DNA from: Gammaproteobacteria bacterium
Lineage (GTDB): Bacteria > Pseudomonadota > Gammaproteobacteria > HK1
Length of the DNA: 64,000 nucleotides
Direction of reading: 5' to 3'
NCBI GenBank assembly: GCA_021773645.1
Contig: JAJFJU010000016.1
Span: 1 to 64,000, forward strand
The translations under genes and the position numbers were made by a program. The notes below the pieces were generated by a model. That model saw only the letters and a program-made list of their open reading frames with translations. It was not told the origin of the DNA and did no database searches. Shown one piece after another: positions 17,397 through 30,620 of this stretch (position 1 is its first letter; each line of letters opens with the position of its first letter).

Positions 17397-18068
17397 CATG
17401 TAAATACGGCTATGTATCAATGGGATAGGAGAAGCTGCTGACGGGCAGTTCACTTAAGTGTAAAGAATAATGACGGTTTCTATCCCATTTTGGCTCCATT
17501 ACCACCGCGACATGCACCTGATATCACACAAACTGATTGTTAATCTGATGGTTACGGGTTTTTTGGACAGTAAAAAATCCTGACAAAGTGCGGGGCGAGC
17601 AGCCGGTTTTTAGCAGGCGGCGGTGAAATGGTTCCTCGGGACGGATAAATCTGGGCGCTGGGAGCAAGTCGTATCGTGCGCGTGAGGAAATGCCCGATTA
17701 AGATCCGAATCCGCTGTCTAGGCCTGAATAAGCCAACGTCCGGCTTGGGGGAGGTTACGTGACTGAATGATGTTCTCTGCTGGTCTAACATTCAGGCTGG
17801 ACGAAACGCTTGGCGAGTAACTTGAGAGCCAGTAATACCGTGCTTCTCAGCGTGTTCATAGTCCTTTTTTCCAGGATTCTTTTACATATACTGGTTCCTG
17901 TTAACATTTTGATAAATAAAAGGTTGGTGTGAAATGGTGGCGCATTTCCTTTGTTTTGGCGCTGAAATAGGCTGAAAAGTGTCAGGATTTTTTACATCTT
18001 TCCGCTTGTTTCTGCATAGTTCCCTGAGATATCTTCATATCCCATTGATAAATAATACATTTATTATG
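17397..18068. other. Intergenic region between divergent PEP-CTERM genes
   Basis: This stretch of about 670 bases lies between the two sigma-54 elements. It should hold upstream activator sites for both genes, but I cannot define one by eye. The frame at 17552-17791 on the minus strand has no Shine-Dalgarno and no recognisable product. The last 200 bases (17860-18068) are AT-rich compared with the rest of the window. Confidence 0.45.
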
Positions 18069-18086
18069 TAGGCATAAGAATTGCAA
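18069..18086 (+). promoter_or_regulatory. Sigma-54 (-24/-12) promoter of the 188-residue PEP-CTERM gene
   Basis: TAGGCATAAGAATTGCAA carries GG at 18071-18072 and GC at 18083-18084, exactly ten bases apart, with the TTGCA -12 box intact and GGCAT for the -24 GGCAC. The predicted start of transcription is near 18096, about 50 bases before the ATG at 18146. The same class of element precedes the divergent small PEP-CTERM gene. Confidence 0.72.
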
Positions 18087-18145
18087 CGCATTAGTGCATA
18101 GACTCGTTGCTTTGGATTTGGTTTTTTCTGGAAGTACTAAAAATT

Positions 18146-18712
18146 ATGAAATTAAAAATGAAGTTGTTGGCATTCTTTTACGCTGCTTTGCTCAGCGGGA
18201 TGGCCCAGGCCGGCCCGATACTTGATACTCCAATCTTGGGCGGTGCTTTGCTGGTGGCGAGCAATGGCAACGTGCATGCCGAGTTTCTGGGTAGCGATGC
18301 GGGATATTTTAATACCCTTTATCTGGGTGATGATGAAATATTCAATAAGTCCACTCCCGTGAATGGCGATCTGATTGATCTGGGGGTTTTCAGTGCTGGT
18401 ACAGAACTGGAATTCAGAATCCATGTCCGCGATACGGGATTGAGCTTCTTTAGTGGCGACCGTTCCCGCAACCCTGATGGCCTGGCGCATGCAGAGGCGA
18501 TCACCAGCCTTGTGGACGATGTCTTCGTGACCACGGTAGGATTTGAAGACCTGCTGGGTGGCGGCGACCGGGATTACAACGATTTCATGTTCAGGCTGAC
18601 CAACGTAATTGACCCACCCTCCAGCGGAGCTGCGGCTCCCGAGCCGGTTACCCTTGCTCTCCTGGGCCTTGGTCTGGTCGGAATAGGTTTCAGCCGGCGT
18701 AGAGCAACGTAA
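18146..18712 (+). CDS. PEP-CTERM protein with a DUF4114-like domain
   Basis: A 188-residue exported protein. The signal peptide is residues 1-22 (to GMAQA). The mature part ends in GFEDLLGGGDRDYNDFMFRL, the acidic, probably calcium-binding signature of DUF4114-type domains in extracellular proteins. PEP is at 165-167, followed by the hydrophobic helix and the basic end SRRRAT, so it is an exosortase A substrate delivered to the surface or matrix. The ATG at 18146 is chosen over the one at 18107 because the signal peptide then starts MKLKMK; GGAAG lies about 11 bases before it. A sigma-54 element lies upstream and a terminator downstream. Confidence 0.9.
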   Translation: MKLKMKLLAFFYAALLSGMAQAGPILDTPILGGALLVASNGNVHAEFLGSDAGYFNTLYLGDDEIFNKSTPVNGDLIDLGVFSAGTELEFRIHVRDTGLSFFSGDRSRNPDGLAHAEAITSLVDDVFVTTVGFEDLLGGGDRDYNDFMFRLTNVIDPPSSGAAAPEPVTLALLGLGLVGIGFSRRRAT

Positions 18713-18740
18713 TCAGCTCAAGTTATCTGCCTGGCTATAG

Positions 18741-18766
18741 TCCCGCCTTAGTGCGGGATTTTTTTC
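18741..18766 (+). terminator. Terminator of the PEP-CTERM gene
   Basis: TCCCGC-CTTAGT-GCGGGA followed by seven T residues, 28 bases after the stop codon at 18712: a standard Rho-independent terminator for the plus strand. Confidence 0.88.
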
Positions 18767-18899
18767 GCCCGGGTTATATATCGTACAACTCGATCAGCGC
18801 CCGTAGGGTGGCGGCCATGGAAGGCCGACATCAACCCCGAAGACGGTGAGAGCTTTGAGTAATAATTGGAATCGCCAGCCAAGAAGTTTGGCGATGAAT

Positions 18900-18975
18900 T
18901 GGCTCCCCCGGACGGGCTCGAACCGCCGACCTAGTGATTAACAGTCACCCGCTCTACCAACTGAGCTACAGGGGA
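18900..18975 (-). tRNA. tRNA-Asn (GTT)
   Basis: A 76-base cloverleaf on the minus strand starting TCCCCTGTAGCTCAGTTGG. The anticodon loop is CTGTTAA with anticodon GTT, the T loop is TTCGAGC, and CCA is encoded at the 3' end. It lies between the PEP-CTERM terminator and the aminotransferase gene. No integration scar is evident. Confidence 0.96.
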
Positions 18976-19068
18976 ATTGCAGGGCGCGTATGTTATTGCG
19001 GTGGTCGGGAATGGTCAACCGCTGTAAGTGCCTTTTTTGCGGTTTCCCATTCCTTCCCGAATCTACGC

Positions 19069-20250
<1,182 letters not shown>

Positions 20251-20336
20251 TTTCGGTTACTCCTGATGTCAAAATGGTCGTTTGCTCTAGCCATAAGGCC
20301 AAAAGCACCGCGGATTCTACGCAAGCAAGCACCTAA

Positions 20337-22370
<2,034 letters not shown>

Positions 22371-22449
22371 TGTGGGTGCAAGTGGCAAATCAATGCTGAA
22401 ATCCCCTTGCCTCCAGCCGGGCACACCTGTATTGTTTGCCGCCGTTTAT

Positions 22450-22524
22450 AGGCGCGTAGCTCAGTGGTAGAGCACTATCTTGACATGGTAGTGGTCGGCG
22501 GTTCGACCCCGCCCGCGCCTACCA
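22450..22524 (+). tRNA. tRNA-Val (GAC)
   Basis: A 75-base cloverleaf beginning AGGCGCGTAGCTCAGTGG. The acceptor stem AGGCGCG/CGCGCCT is fully paired, the anticodon loop TTGACAT gives GAC, the T loop is TTCGACC, and CCA is encoded. It lies 84 bases before thrS and could be cotranscribed with it. Confidence 0.96.
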
Positions 22525-22607
22525 TTTTCATTACCCTTTCTGGACTCTCCGACAGACGCGGACGTACCTTGAATATAGTCCCCGCCACACCCTTTTAGGA
22601 CCCCCTC

Positions 22608-24533
22608 ATGCCAGCTATCAGGCTTCCGGACGGCTCTGTCCAGGATTTCGAGCAACCCGTCAGTGTGCTGGAGGTTGCGACCCGCATCGGGCCGGGACTC
22701 GCCAAGGCCACTTTGGCCGGAACGGTCGATGGGCATCTGGTGGATGCCTCTTATCTCATCGAAGGCGATGCGGAAGTCCGCATCATTACCACCCGTGACC
22801 CGGAAGGGCTCGTGGTAATACGCCATTCCACGGCGCATTTACTCGCCCAGGCGGTCAAGGCTCTGTTCCCTGAAGCCCAGGTCACCATTGGCCCGGTCAT
22901 CGAAAACGGCTTTTACTACGATTTTGCCTTCGATCGGCCTTTTACGCCGGAGGATCTGGAGGCCATCGAAAAGCGCATGGCGGAGCTGGTGAAGACCGAT
23001 CACGCCATTGAGCGTTCGACCATGTCGCGCGAGGAAGCCATAGAGTTTTTCAGTGGTATGGGCGAGGCCTATAAGGCTGAACTCATTGGTGATATTCCTG
23101 GCGGCGAGGATATCTCCCTCTATCGCCAAGGCGATTTCATCGATCTCTGCCGTGGCCCCCATGTCCCTCGCACTGGTGTGCTCAAGGCCTTCAAACTGAC
23201 CAAGGTGGCGGGTGCCTATTGGCGCGGCGATTCCCGCAACGAAATGCTGCAGCGCTTGTATGGCACGGCCTGGCCGGACAAGAAGCAGCTGCGGGGCTAT
23301 CTCCATCGCCTGAAAGAGGCGGAGAAGCGGGATCATCGCCGTATTGGCAAGGAGCTAGACCTGTTCCATTTCCAGGAAGAGGCCCCGGGCATGGCTTTCT
23401 GGCATGACCGCGGCTGGATCATCTACAAGGAAGTGGAACAGTACATTCGTACGGTGTTGCGTAAAAACGATTATCAGGAGGTACATACCCCGCTGATCGT
23501 TGACCGTTCGTTGTGGGAGCGCTCAGGGCACTGGGGTAAATATCAGGACATGATGTTTACCACGGAGTCGGAAAATCGTGACTATGCGGTGAAACCGATG
23601 AATTGCCCCTGCCATATTCAGATTTTCAACCAGGGTCTACGCAGCTACCGTGAATTGCCTTTGCGCATGGCCGAGTTTGGCGCCTGTCATCGGCGCGAGC
23701 TCTCCGGAGCCTTTCACGGTCTCATGCGGGTGATGGCCTTCGTACAGGACGATGCCCATATCTTCTGTACTGAGGACCAGATCCAGAGCGAGGTTTCTAG
23801 CCTCATCGATTTGGTGTTCGAGGTGTATCGGGATTTCGGTTTTGATGAGGTCATGGTGGCGCTTTCCACCCGTCCTGAGCAGCGTGTGGGCGAGGATGCT
23901 ATTTGGGATAAGGCGGAAAATTCATTACAGCAGGCGCTTGAGGGTAAGGGGCTCGATTGGACCTTGCAGCCAGGTGAGGGTGCCTTTTACGGCCCCAAAG
24001 TGGATTTCTCTTTAAAAGACAGTATTGGTCGTATCTGGCAGTGCGGCACCATTCAGGTGGATTTCTCCATGCCCGGGCGCCTCGATGCGCAGTATGTGGC
24101 GGAAGATGGCAGCCGCCAGATACCGGTAATGCTGCATCGCGCCATCCTTGGTTCGTTGGAGCGTTTTATCGGTGTGCTCATCGAAGAACATGCCGGACGT
24201 TTTCCGCCTTGGTTGGCTCCGGTACAGGCGGTGTTGTTGAATATCACCGATGGGCAGGCAGAATATTGCACAGCTATTGCTAATAGCCTGAAGAATCAAG
24301 GTTTCAGGGTGAAAACGGACTTGAGAAACGAGAAGATCGGCCTTAAGATCCGTGAGCACACATTACAACGTGTTCCCTACTTGCTGGTCGTTGGTGATCG
24401 GGAAGTAGAAAACCACCAGGTGGCCGTACGCACGCGAGGTGGGAAGGACCTGGGCGGCATGGGGCTGGATGCCTTTGTCGAACTGCTTTCCCGGGATATC
24501 GCGCGCCGCGGCCGCTCTCGTTTGGAGGAATAG
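22608..24533 (+). CDS. thrS: Threonyl-tRNA synthetase
   Basis: Class II synthetase of 641 residues that charges tRNA-Thr. The N-terminal TGS domain covers about 1-60. The editing domain has [10 protein letters not shown] (the HxxxH site). In the catalytic core, MNCPCH carries the zinc Cys, motif 2 is [11 protein letters not shown] and motif 3 is [13 protein letters not shown]. An anticodon-binding domain closes the protein. AGGA precedes the ATG. It heads the conserved block thrS-infC-rpmI-rplT-pheST. The 83-base upstream gap is too short for the large tRNA-like operator known in E. coli unless it extends into the tRNA-Val gene. Confidence 0.97.
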   Translation: MPAIRLPDGSVQDFEQPVSVLEVATRIGPGLAKATLAGTVDGHLVDASYLIEGDAEVRIITTRDPEGLVVIRHSTAHLLAQAVKALFPEAQVTIGPVIENGFYYDFAFDRPFTPEDLEAIEKRMAELVKTDHAIERSTMSREEAIEFFSGMGEAYKAELIGDIPGGEDISLYRQGDFIDLCRGPHVPRTGVLKAFKLTKVAGAYWRGDSRNEMLQRLYGTAWPDKKQLRGYLHRLKEAEKRDHRRIGKELDLFHFQEEAPGMAFWHDRGWIIYKEVEQYIRTVLRKNDYQEVHTPLIVDRSLWERSGHWGKYQDMMFTTESENRDYAVKPMNCPCHIQIFNQGLRSYRELPLRMAEFGACHRRELSGAFHGLMRVMAFVQDDAHIFCTEDQIQSEVSSLIDLVFEVYRDFGFDEVMVALSTRPEQRVGEDAIWDKAENSLQQALEGKGLDWTLQPGEGAFYGPKVDFSLKDSIGRIWQCGTIQVDFSMPGRLDAQYVAEDGSRQIPVMLHRAILGSLERFIGVLIEEHAGRFPPWLAPVQAVLLNITDGQAEYCTAIANSLKNQGFRVKTDLRNEKIGLKIREHTLQRVPYLLVVGDREVENHQVAVRTRGGKDLGGMGLDAFVELLSRDIARRGRSRLEE

Positions 24534-24535
24534 GT

Positions 24536-25060
24536 ATCGCTGCATCAAAAAAGAATCGGCTGAATGAAGATATCCAGGCGGAAAACCTGCGATTGATTGG
24601 AATAGATGGGGAGCAGGTTGGCATCGTTTCCCGGGGAGATGCGCTGGCCTTGGCCGCTGAGTCGGGTGTGGATCTGGTAGAGATTTCACCCAATGCTGAG
24701 CCACCCGTTTGTCGGGTAATGGATTTCGGGAAGTTTCAGTTCCAGCAGAACAAAAAGCGCCAGGAGGCACGCAAGAAGCAGGTGCAGGTGCAGATTAAGG
24801 AAGTGAAATTTCGTCCCGGAACAGAGGTGGGTGACTACAATGTCAAACTCCGAAATCTGCGGCGTTTCCTGGACCACGGCGACAAAATCAAGGTCACCGT
24901 GTGGTTTCGAGGGCGGGAAATGGCCCACCAGGATTTGGGTATCAAATTATTAAAGCGGGTGGAAGCGGACCTGGATGAAATTGCCAAGGTCGAGCATTTC
25001 CCCCACATGGAGGGACGGCGGCTGTTCATGGTAATGGCCCCCCGTGCTCCAAAGAAGTAA
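24536..25060 (+). CDS. infC: Translation initiation factor IF-3 (ATC start)
   Basis: IF-3 of about 174 residues, which binds the 30S subunit and enforces start-codon choice. The true start is ATC at 24536: it gives [19 protein letters not shown], the expected N-terminus of the family, and lies 5 bases after GGAGGAA (24524-24530) at the end of thrS. An ATG-based call would lose about 19 residues of the N-terminal domain. Rare AUU/AUC starts let IF-3 repress its own translation, a known feature of infC. The gene starts 2 bases after the thrS stop. Confidence 0.94.
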   Translation: MAASKKNRLNEDIQAENLRLIGIDGEQVGIVSRGDALALAAESGVDLVEISPNAEPPVCRVMDFGKFQFQQNKKRQEARKKQVQVQIKEVKFRPGTEVGDYNVKLRNLRRFLDHGDKIKVTVWFRGREMAHQDLGIKLLKRVEADLDEIAKVEHFPHMEGRRLFMVMAPRAPKK

Positions 25061-25138
25061 GGGTTGGTAGCGCAGTATCGACGAACCCTATATCCGGCTA
25101 TTTATCATGAATATCATGCTGATAGCCCCTATTGGTTT

Positions 25139-25162
25139 CCGGCCACACGGCATCCGTGCCGG
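25139..25162 (+). promoter_or_regulatory. Stem-loop in the infC-rpmI gap, possible L20 site
   Basis: CCGG-CCA-CACGG-CAT-CCGTG-CCGG folds into a 9-bp stem with a 3-base bulge, 28 bases before the rpmI start. In E. coli, ribosomal protein L20 represses rpmI-rplT by binding RNA in this part of the operon. The position fits, but no specific L20-site similarity was shown. Confidence 0.3.
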
Positions 25163-25189
25163 CACCATTAACGAGAGAGAGAAACGGAC

Positions 25190-25390
25190 ATGCCTAAAAT
25201 AAAGAGTCTTAGCGGCGCTTCCAAGCGCTTCAAACGGACGGGTAGTGGGCGCTTTAAGCGCGGTCAATCCCACACTAGCCACATCCTTACCAAGAAAAGC
25301 ACCAAGCGTAAGCGCCATCTCCGGTCAGGAGAATTGGTTGCCCAGGCGGATACTCCCGCCGTGCGGCGCATGTTGCCGTACAGCGTATAA
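25190..25390 (+). CDS. rpmI: 50S ribosomal protein L35
   Basis: L35, 66 residues, very basic ([28 protein letters not shown]), with the usual ending near RRMLPYSV. It binds 23S rRNA in the large subunit. It is preceded by GAGAGAG and followed by rplT after 14 bases, the universal order. Confidence 0.97.
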   Translation: MPKIKSLSGASKRFKRTGSGRFKRGQSHTSHILTKKSTKRKRHLRSGELVAQADTPAVRRMLPYSV

Positions 25391-25404
25391 GAGGAGAATG
25401 AACA

Positions 25405-25758
25405 ATGCCTAGGGTAAAACGTGGGGTCACTGCTCGTGCCCGCCACAAAAAAGTTTTAAAGAAGGCCAAGGGTTATTACGGTGCTCGTAGTCGGGTTTAC
25501 CGGGTGGCCAAGCAGGCGGTCATTCGTGCCGGTCAATACGCTTATCGCGATCGCCGTCAGCGCAAGCGCCAATTTCGCGCCTTGTGGATCGCCCGTATCA
25601 ATGCGGGTGCGCGTGAATGCGGTTTGTCGTATAGCCGTTTCATCAATGGCTTGCTGAAGGCGGGTATCGAGCTGGATCGCAAGGTTCTGGCGGATCTCGC
25701 TGTACATGACGAGTCAGCTTTTGCTGCTTTGGTAGAAAAAGCCAAGGCTGCACTTTAG
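25405..25758 (+). CDS. rplT: 50S ribosomal protein L20
   Basis: L20, 117 residues, needed early in 50S assembly and the usual autoregulator of this operon. It starts [16 protein letters not shown] and ends in the globular [18 protein letters not shown] lies before the ATG. The stop is followed closely by two hairpins and the possible leader peptide of pheS. Confidence 0.97.
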   Translation: MPRVKRGVTARARHKKVLKKAKGYYGARSRVYRVAKQAVIRAGQYAYRDRRQRKRQFRALWIARINAGARECGLSYSRFINGLLKAGIELDRKVLADLAVHDESAFAALVEKAKAAL

Positions 25759-26847
<1,089 letters not shown>

Positions 26848-26850
26848 ACA

Positions 26851-29229
26851 ATGAAATTTAGCGAACAGTGGTTAAGAGAGTGGGTGAACCCACCGATTTC
26901 CAGCGAGGAACTGCTGGCACAGCTCACCATCGTGGGACTCGAGGTGGACGGTGCGGAGCCTGTGGCACCGCCCTTGGACGGCATCATCGTTGCACGGGTG
27001 ACATCACTTAGCCCTCATCCCAATGCCGATAAACTACGGATAGTCGAGCTGGATACCGGCAGCGGTCAGCAGAGTGTGGTGTGTGGTGCGCGCAATGTGC
27101 GAGAGGGCGGCAGTTTTGCCCTGGCGACGCTGGGCACAGTGCTTCCCGATGGCATGAAATTGAAGCCGGTCAAGCTGCGCGGGGTCGAGTCCTCGGGCAT
27201 GTTGTGTTCTACCCGTGAGTTGGGGCTAGCCGATAGCGCCGATGGGCTACTGGAGCTCCCGGATGATGCGGTTCCGGGTACTCCCCTTTACGATTATCTC
27301 AAGCTCGATGATTTCTCTATTGATGTGGATCTCACGCCTAACCGGGGTGATTGCTTCTGCATTGCGGGTATTGCTCGTGAAGTGGGAGCAAAAAATCGCT
27401 GTATCCCCGAATGGCCTTCTCTGGTTGCAGTGAAAGACGCGGTTTCCACGCGGTTTCCGATTCATCTGGATGCTCCGGAGGACTGTCCTCATTATGCCGG
27501 TCGGGTTATCGCAAACATCGATGCCACTGCCCGCACCCCGTTGTGGATGGAAGAACGTCTGCGCCGCTGTGGCCTGCGGGCTATTCATCCGGTAGTGGAT
27601 GTCACCAATTACGTCATGTTGGAGCTGGGTCAGCCCATGCATGCCTTTGACCTTGATCGCTTGGATGGCGCCATTCATGTGCGCCACGCTGTTTCGGGAG
27701 AGCAGCTAACGTTGCTCGATGAGCAGGCGTTGGAGCTGCAGGCGGGTAGCTTGGTGATTGCCGATGAGTCGGGGCCGCTGGCACTCGCTGGCGTCATGGG
27801 TGGGGCCAAATCGGGCGTAGTAGAAAAGACGAGAAGCCTTTTTCTTGAAAGCGCTTATTTTGTCCCGGAACGGCTTAGTGGCGTTGCCCGTAGCTATGGT
27901 CTGCATACCGATTCATCCTTGCGTTTCGAGCGCGGCGTAGATCCTGAATTGCAAGAGCGCGCCATGGAGCGCGCTACCGCTTTGCTGGTGGATATAGTCG
28001 GTGGTGAGCCAGGGCCGATTATCGAGCAGCGTGTTCCTCGCTATTTGCCTGAGCGCCCAGCTATTCATCTGCGTGCCGAGCGTATAGAACGTTTGTTGGG
28101 TTTGAAGGTCGCGGATGCAGATGTACTAGATATCCTCGAGCGGCTAGAAATGGAAGTGGTTGTGCTGGAGGACGGTTGGCGGGTCACTGCGCCAAGTTTT
28201 CGCTTTGATATTGCCTTAGAGGCGGATCTCATTGAAGAGGTCGCGCGTCTGGTGGGCTATGACCATATTCCCAGTACTCGCATCAGCCTGGGATTTGCAC
28301 GAAATGATCGAGATGAGGCGGTGGTTGGTTTGTCGCGTCAGCGCCAGGTGTTGGTGGAGCGGGGATATCAGGAGGCCATTAGCTACAGTTTTGTGGACCC
28401 AACCCTGCAGTCGCGTATCGATCCTGATTTGAAGCCGTTGGCGCTAGCTAATCCGATTTCGAAGGAATTGTCGGTCATGCGCACTAGCCTATGGCCTGGG
28501 TTGCTCCAGGCCCTGGCCTACAATCGTAAGCGCCAACAGCCGCGGGTACGATTATTTGAGTCGGGTTTAGTATTCCGGCCCCAGTCCGATGGTAGCTTGC
28601 TGCAGGAAAAGCGTCTGGGTGGGGTGATTGCTGGTCCGCTGGAACCAATGCAGTGGGGATCTCCGGAGCAGACAGTGGATTTCTATGACCTCAAAGGTGA
28701 CGTTGAAGCATTGCTACACCTTGGGGTTGGTGGTGGCGAATATACTTTTGTTCCTGCGACCCATCCGGGCCTGCACCCAGGGCAATCTGCTGAAATTCGT
28801 AGGGGTGAGCAGACGGTAGGCATGTTGGGCGGTTTACATCCAGAAATTGCGCGCAAGCTGAAAATTGGCGGTGAAGTATTTCTCTTCGAGCTGAGTCTTG
28901 CAGAAATCGGAGAAGGGCGTTTGCCACGCAGTGTCGAGCTTTCAAGATATCCCGCCGTATCTCGGGATATTGCCATCAGTCTGGACGAGGATATTGCGGC
29001 TGAAAGGGTGCTTTCCTGTGTGCGAAAGGCCGCTCCAGAGAGCTTGATGAACTTAGAGTTGTTTGATGTATATCGTGGCGAAGGTGTTGATTCAGGGAAA
29101 AAAAGTCTCGCGCTTGGCTTGATCTTTCAGGATGTATCGCGCACTCTTGACGATACGGAAGTAGATGGTGGTCTAGAGGCCATCGTATGTGCCCTGGAAG
29201 AACAGCTGGGCGCCTTGCTAAGGAGTTAA
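26851..29229 (+). CDS. pheT: Phenylalanyl-tRNA synthetase, beta subunit
   Basis: The 792-residue beta subunit. An N-terminal tRNA-binding fold ([29 protein letters not shown]) comes first. The B3/B4 editing domains follow (LALAGVMGG near residue 310), then B5, the catalytic-like region and a C-terminal anticodon-binding domain ([16 protein letters not shown]). It clears mischarged Tyr and helps bind tRNA-Phe. ihfA begins immediately after, as in other gammaproteobacteria. Confidence 0.97.
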   Translation: MKFSEQWLREWVNPPISSEELLAQLTIVGLEVDGAEPVAPPLDGIIVARVTSLSPHPNADKLRIVELDTGSGQQSVVCGARNVREGGSFALATLGTVLPDGMKLKPVKLRGVESSGMLCSTRELGLADSADGLLELPDDAVPGTPLYDYLKLDDFSIDVDLTPNRGDCFCIAGIAREVGAKNRCIPEWPSLVAVKDAVSTRFPIHLDAPEDCPHYAGRVIANIDATARTPLWMEERLRRCGLRAIHPVVDVTNYVMLELGQPMHAFDLDRLDGAIHVRHAVSGEQLTLLDEQALELQAGSLVIADESGPLALAGVMGGAKSGVVEKTRSLFLESAYFVPERLSGVARSYGLHTDSSLRFERGVDPELQERAMERATALLVDIVGGEPGPIIEQRVPRYLPERPAIHLRAERIERLLGLKVADADVLDILERLEMEVVVLEDGWRVTAPSFRFDIALEADLIEEVARLVGYDHIPSTRISLGFARNDRDEAVVGLSRQRQVLVERGYQEAISYSFVDPTLQSRIDPDLKPLALANPISKELSVMRTSLWPGLLQALAYNRKRQQPRVRLFESGLVFRPQSDGSLLQEKRLGGVIAGPLEPMQWGSPEQTVDFYDLKGDVEALLHLGVGGGEYTFVPATHPGLHPGQSAEIRRGEQTVGMLGGLHPEIARKLKIGGEVFLFELSLAEIGEGRLPRSVELSRYPAVSRDIAISLDEDIAAERVLSCVRKAAPESLMNLELFDVYRGEGVDSGKKSLALGLIFQDVSRTLDDTEVDGGLEAIVCALEEQLGALLRS

Positions 29230-29230
29230 T

Positions 29231-29533
29231 GTGGCATTAACCAAGGCGGATATGGGTGAAAAACTCTACGAGGAGCTTGGCCTTAACAAGCGTGAGGCGA
29301 AGGAACTTGTAGAAATGTTCTTCGAGGAAATGAAGCTTGCGTTGGAGAGTGGCGATCAGGTCAAACTGTCCGGTTTCGGAAATTTTGATCTGCGTCAAAA
29401 AAACGAACGACCTGGGCGTAACCCCAAGACTGGTGAAGAGATTCCTATCTCCGCCCGTCGCGTGGTCACCTTCAGGCCTGGCCGGAAACTTAAAACCCGA
29501 GTAGAAGCCTATGCTGGATCCCTCGAGCGGTAG
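29231..29533 (+). CDS. ihfA: Integration host factor, alpha subunit
   Basis: IHF-alpha, 100 residues, a DNA-bending architectural protein that works as a heterodimer with IHF-beta. It has the HU-fold start [24 protein letters not shown] and the beta-arm [20 protein letters not shown], with the intercalating Pro in [10 protein letters not shown]. The start is GTG at 29231, one base after the pheT stop. IHF often assists sigma-54 promoters such as those near 17.4 and 18.1 kb. Confidence 0.96.
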   Translation: MALTKADMGEKLYEELGLNKREAKELVEMFFEEMKLALESGDQVKLSGFGNFDLRQKNERPGRNPKTGEEIPISARRVVTFRPGRKLKTRVEAYAGSLER

Positions 29534-29867
29534 CGAACTGCCGGTTATACCCGGTAAACGATATTTCACCATTGGTGAGGTCAGCGATCTATGTGCGGTC
29601 AAGCCGCACGTGTTGCGCTACTGGGAACAGGAATTCCCGCAACTTAAACCTCTAAAACGACGCGGTAATCGGCGTTATTACCAACGTCAGGATGTCATCC
29701 TCATTCGCCAAATCCGTAGCCTGCTCTATGAACATGGCTTTACCATCGGCGGAGCTCGTCAGCGCTTGTCCGGGGAAGAGGCCAAGGTGGATGTGAACCA
29801 AAGTCAGCAAATCATTCACCAGCTTCGAGTCGAATTAGAAGATGTGCTTTCCATCCTGAAACACTAG
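29511..29867 (+). CDS. MerR-family transcriptional regulator
   Basis: A 118-residue MerR protein of the type regularly found downstream of ihfA. The winged helix-turn-helix is [20 protein letters not shown] (about 19-38) with [13 protein letters not shown] as the wing. A C-terminal coiled coil mediates dimerisation. No metal-binding Cys set is present, so it is not a CueR/ZntR-type sensor. It overlaps the end of ihfA by 23 bases. Its TAG stop falls on the first bases of a palindromic repeat. Its target is unknown. Confidence 0.9.
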   Translation: MLDPSSGSELPVIPGKRYFTIGEVSDLCAVKPHVLRYWEQEFPQLKPLKRRGNRRYYQRQDVILIRQIRSLLYEHGFTIGGARQRLSGEEAKVDVNQSQQIIHQLRVELEDVLSILKH

Positions 29868-30009
29868 CGGGCTGCTGAAAACGCCTCATACGGCACAATA
29901 CGGCGTTAAAAAATTGACTTAAAATGCTCGCTTAGTATTTGTAGGCCCGCTTTTTCACCAATTGTTGCATTGTCTTGCACTCGCCTGAGTCATTTTCAAC
30001 AACCCGCTA
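29865..30009. repeat. MITE-like palindromic element after merR
   Basis: The ends TAGCGGGCTGCTGAAAA (29865-29881) and TTTTCAACAACCCGCTA (29993-30009) are inverted repeats with two mismatches. The inside (CGCCTCATACGGCACAATACGGCG...) contains further small repeats. Such AGCGGGYTGYTGAAAA ends recur between genes in many gammaproteobacteria. The left end supplies the stop codon of the MerR gene. Confidence 0.7.
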
Positions 30010-30077
30010 ACCCTTTAACATGCGCGGCAAAATATGATTTACACGCCGCCGCGTATCCAATAGAATCCGTTTCCTTT

Positions 30078-30155
<78 letters not shown>

Positions 30156-30158
30156 TTA

Positions 30159-30608
30159 TTGAACTCCCCTATTTCTACCTATGAGACCACCGGTGGTCTT
30201 CCCGAGAATGGCAAGTTCAGCGTCAGGGGAAATATTGAGGAATGGGTGCGGCGGGACTTGGAATATACCGGCATGTCCACCGAAGAGATTGCCCGGCTGG
30301 GCTATTTTGATGCCTATCTGCGCTACTGGGAGCAATATCACTATTATGTTGCGACTACAGGGCTCAGCACCAACAAATTGACCCGCATCGTGCCCTACAG
30401 CAATGAGGCGATGATGGACACTGCGCTGGATTATCGCTACCGCTTTGGCAACCGTAATCCCAAGCCAGAGGAGTTCTAGGTTTTCGATAAACGTGACCGC
30501 CATCTAGCTTGGTTCAAGCAGGCGGAACCAGTGGTGCGCCGGGTACACGAGATCTGGACGCAAGTGGGGTTAGAATTCCCGCTGGAGCAGGTTGTAGAGG
30601 CTTGGTAA
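30159..30608 (+). pseudogene. Unknown small protein interrupted by an in-frame amber codon
   Basis: I do not recognise the family. The frame starts without an ATG; TTG 30159 ([16 protein letters not shown]) is the only early start. It runs through YFDAYLRYWEQYHYYV and YSNEAMMDTALDYRYRFGNR to a TAG at 30477-30479. The same frame then stays open for 42 more sense codons (VFDKRDRHLAWFKQAEPVVR ... FPLEQVVEAW) to TAA 30608. The tail looks like real protein, so one gene of about 149 codons seems split by a nonsense mutation, or is read through. It precedes the MoeB-like gene by 12 bases, suggesting an operon. Confidence 0.6.
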
Positions 30609-30620
30609 GGGCATCTTCGA

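Noticed and set aside
17552-17791. A 79-codon minus-strand frame between the PEP-CTERM genes
   Set aside because: No Shine-Dalgarno, Pro/Arg-rich low-information product, no similarity to anything I know.
20251-20336. SOS (LexA) box before uvrB
   Set aside because: No CTG-N10-CAG match in the 86 bases between the divergent starts.
25139-25162. A firm call of an L20 autoregulatory pseudoknot before rpmI
   Set aside because: Only a simple bulged stem-loop is visible; I could not show similarity to the 23S rRNA site for L20, so it is listed at low confidence.
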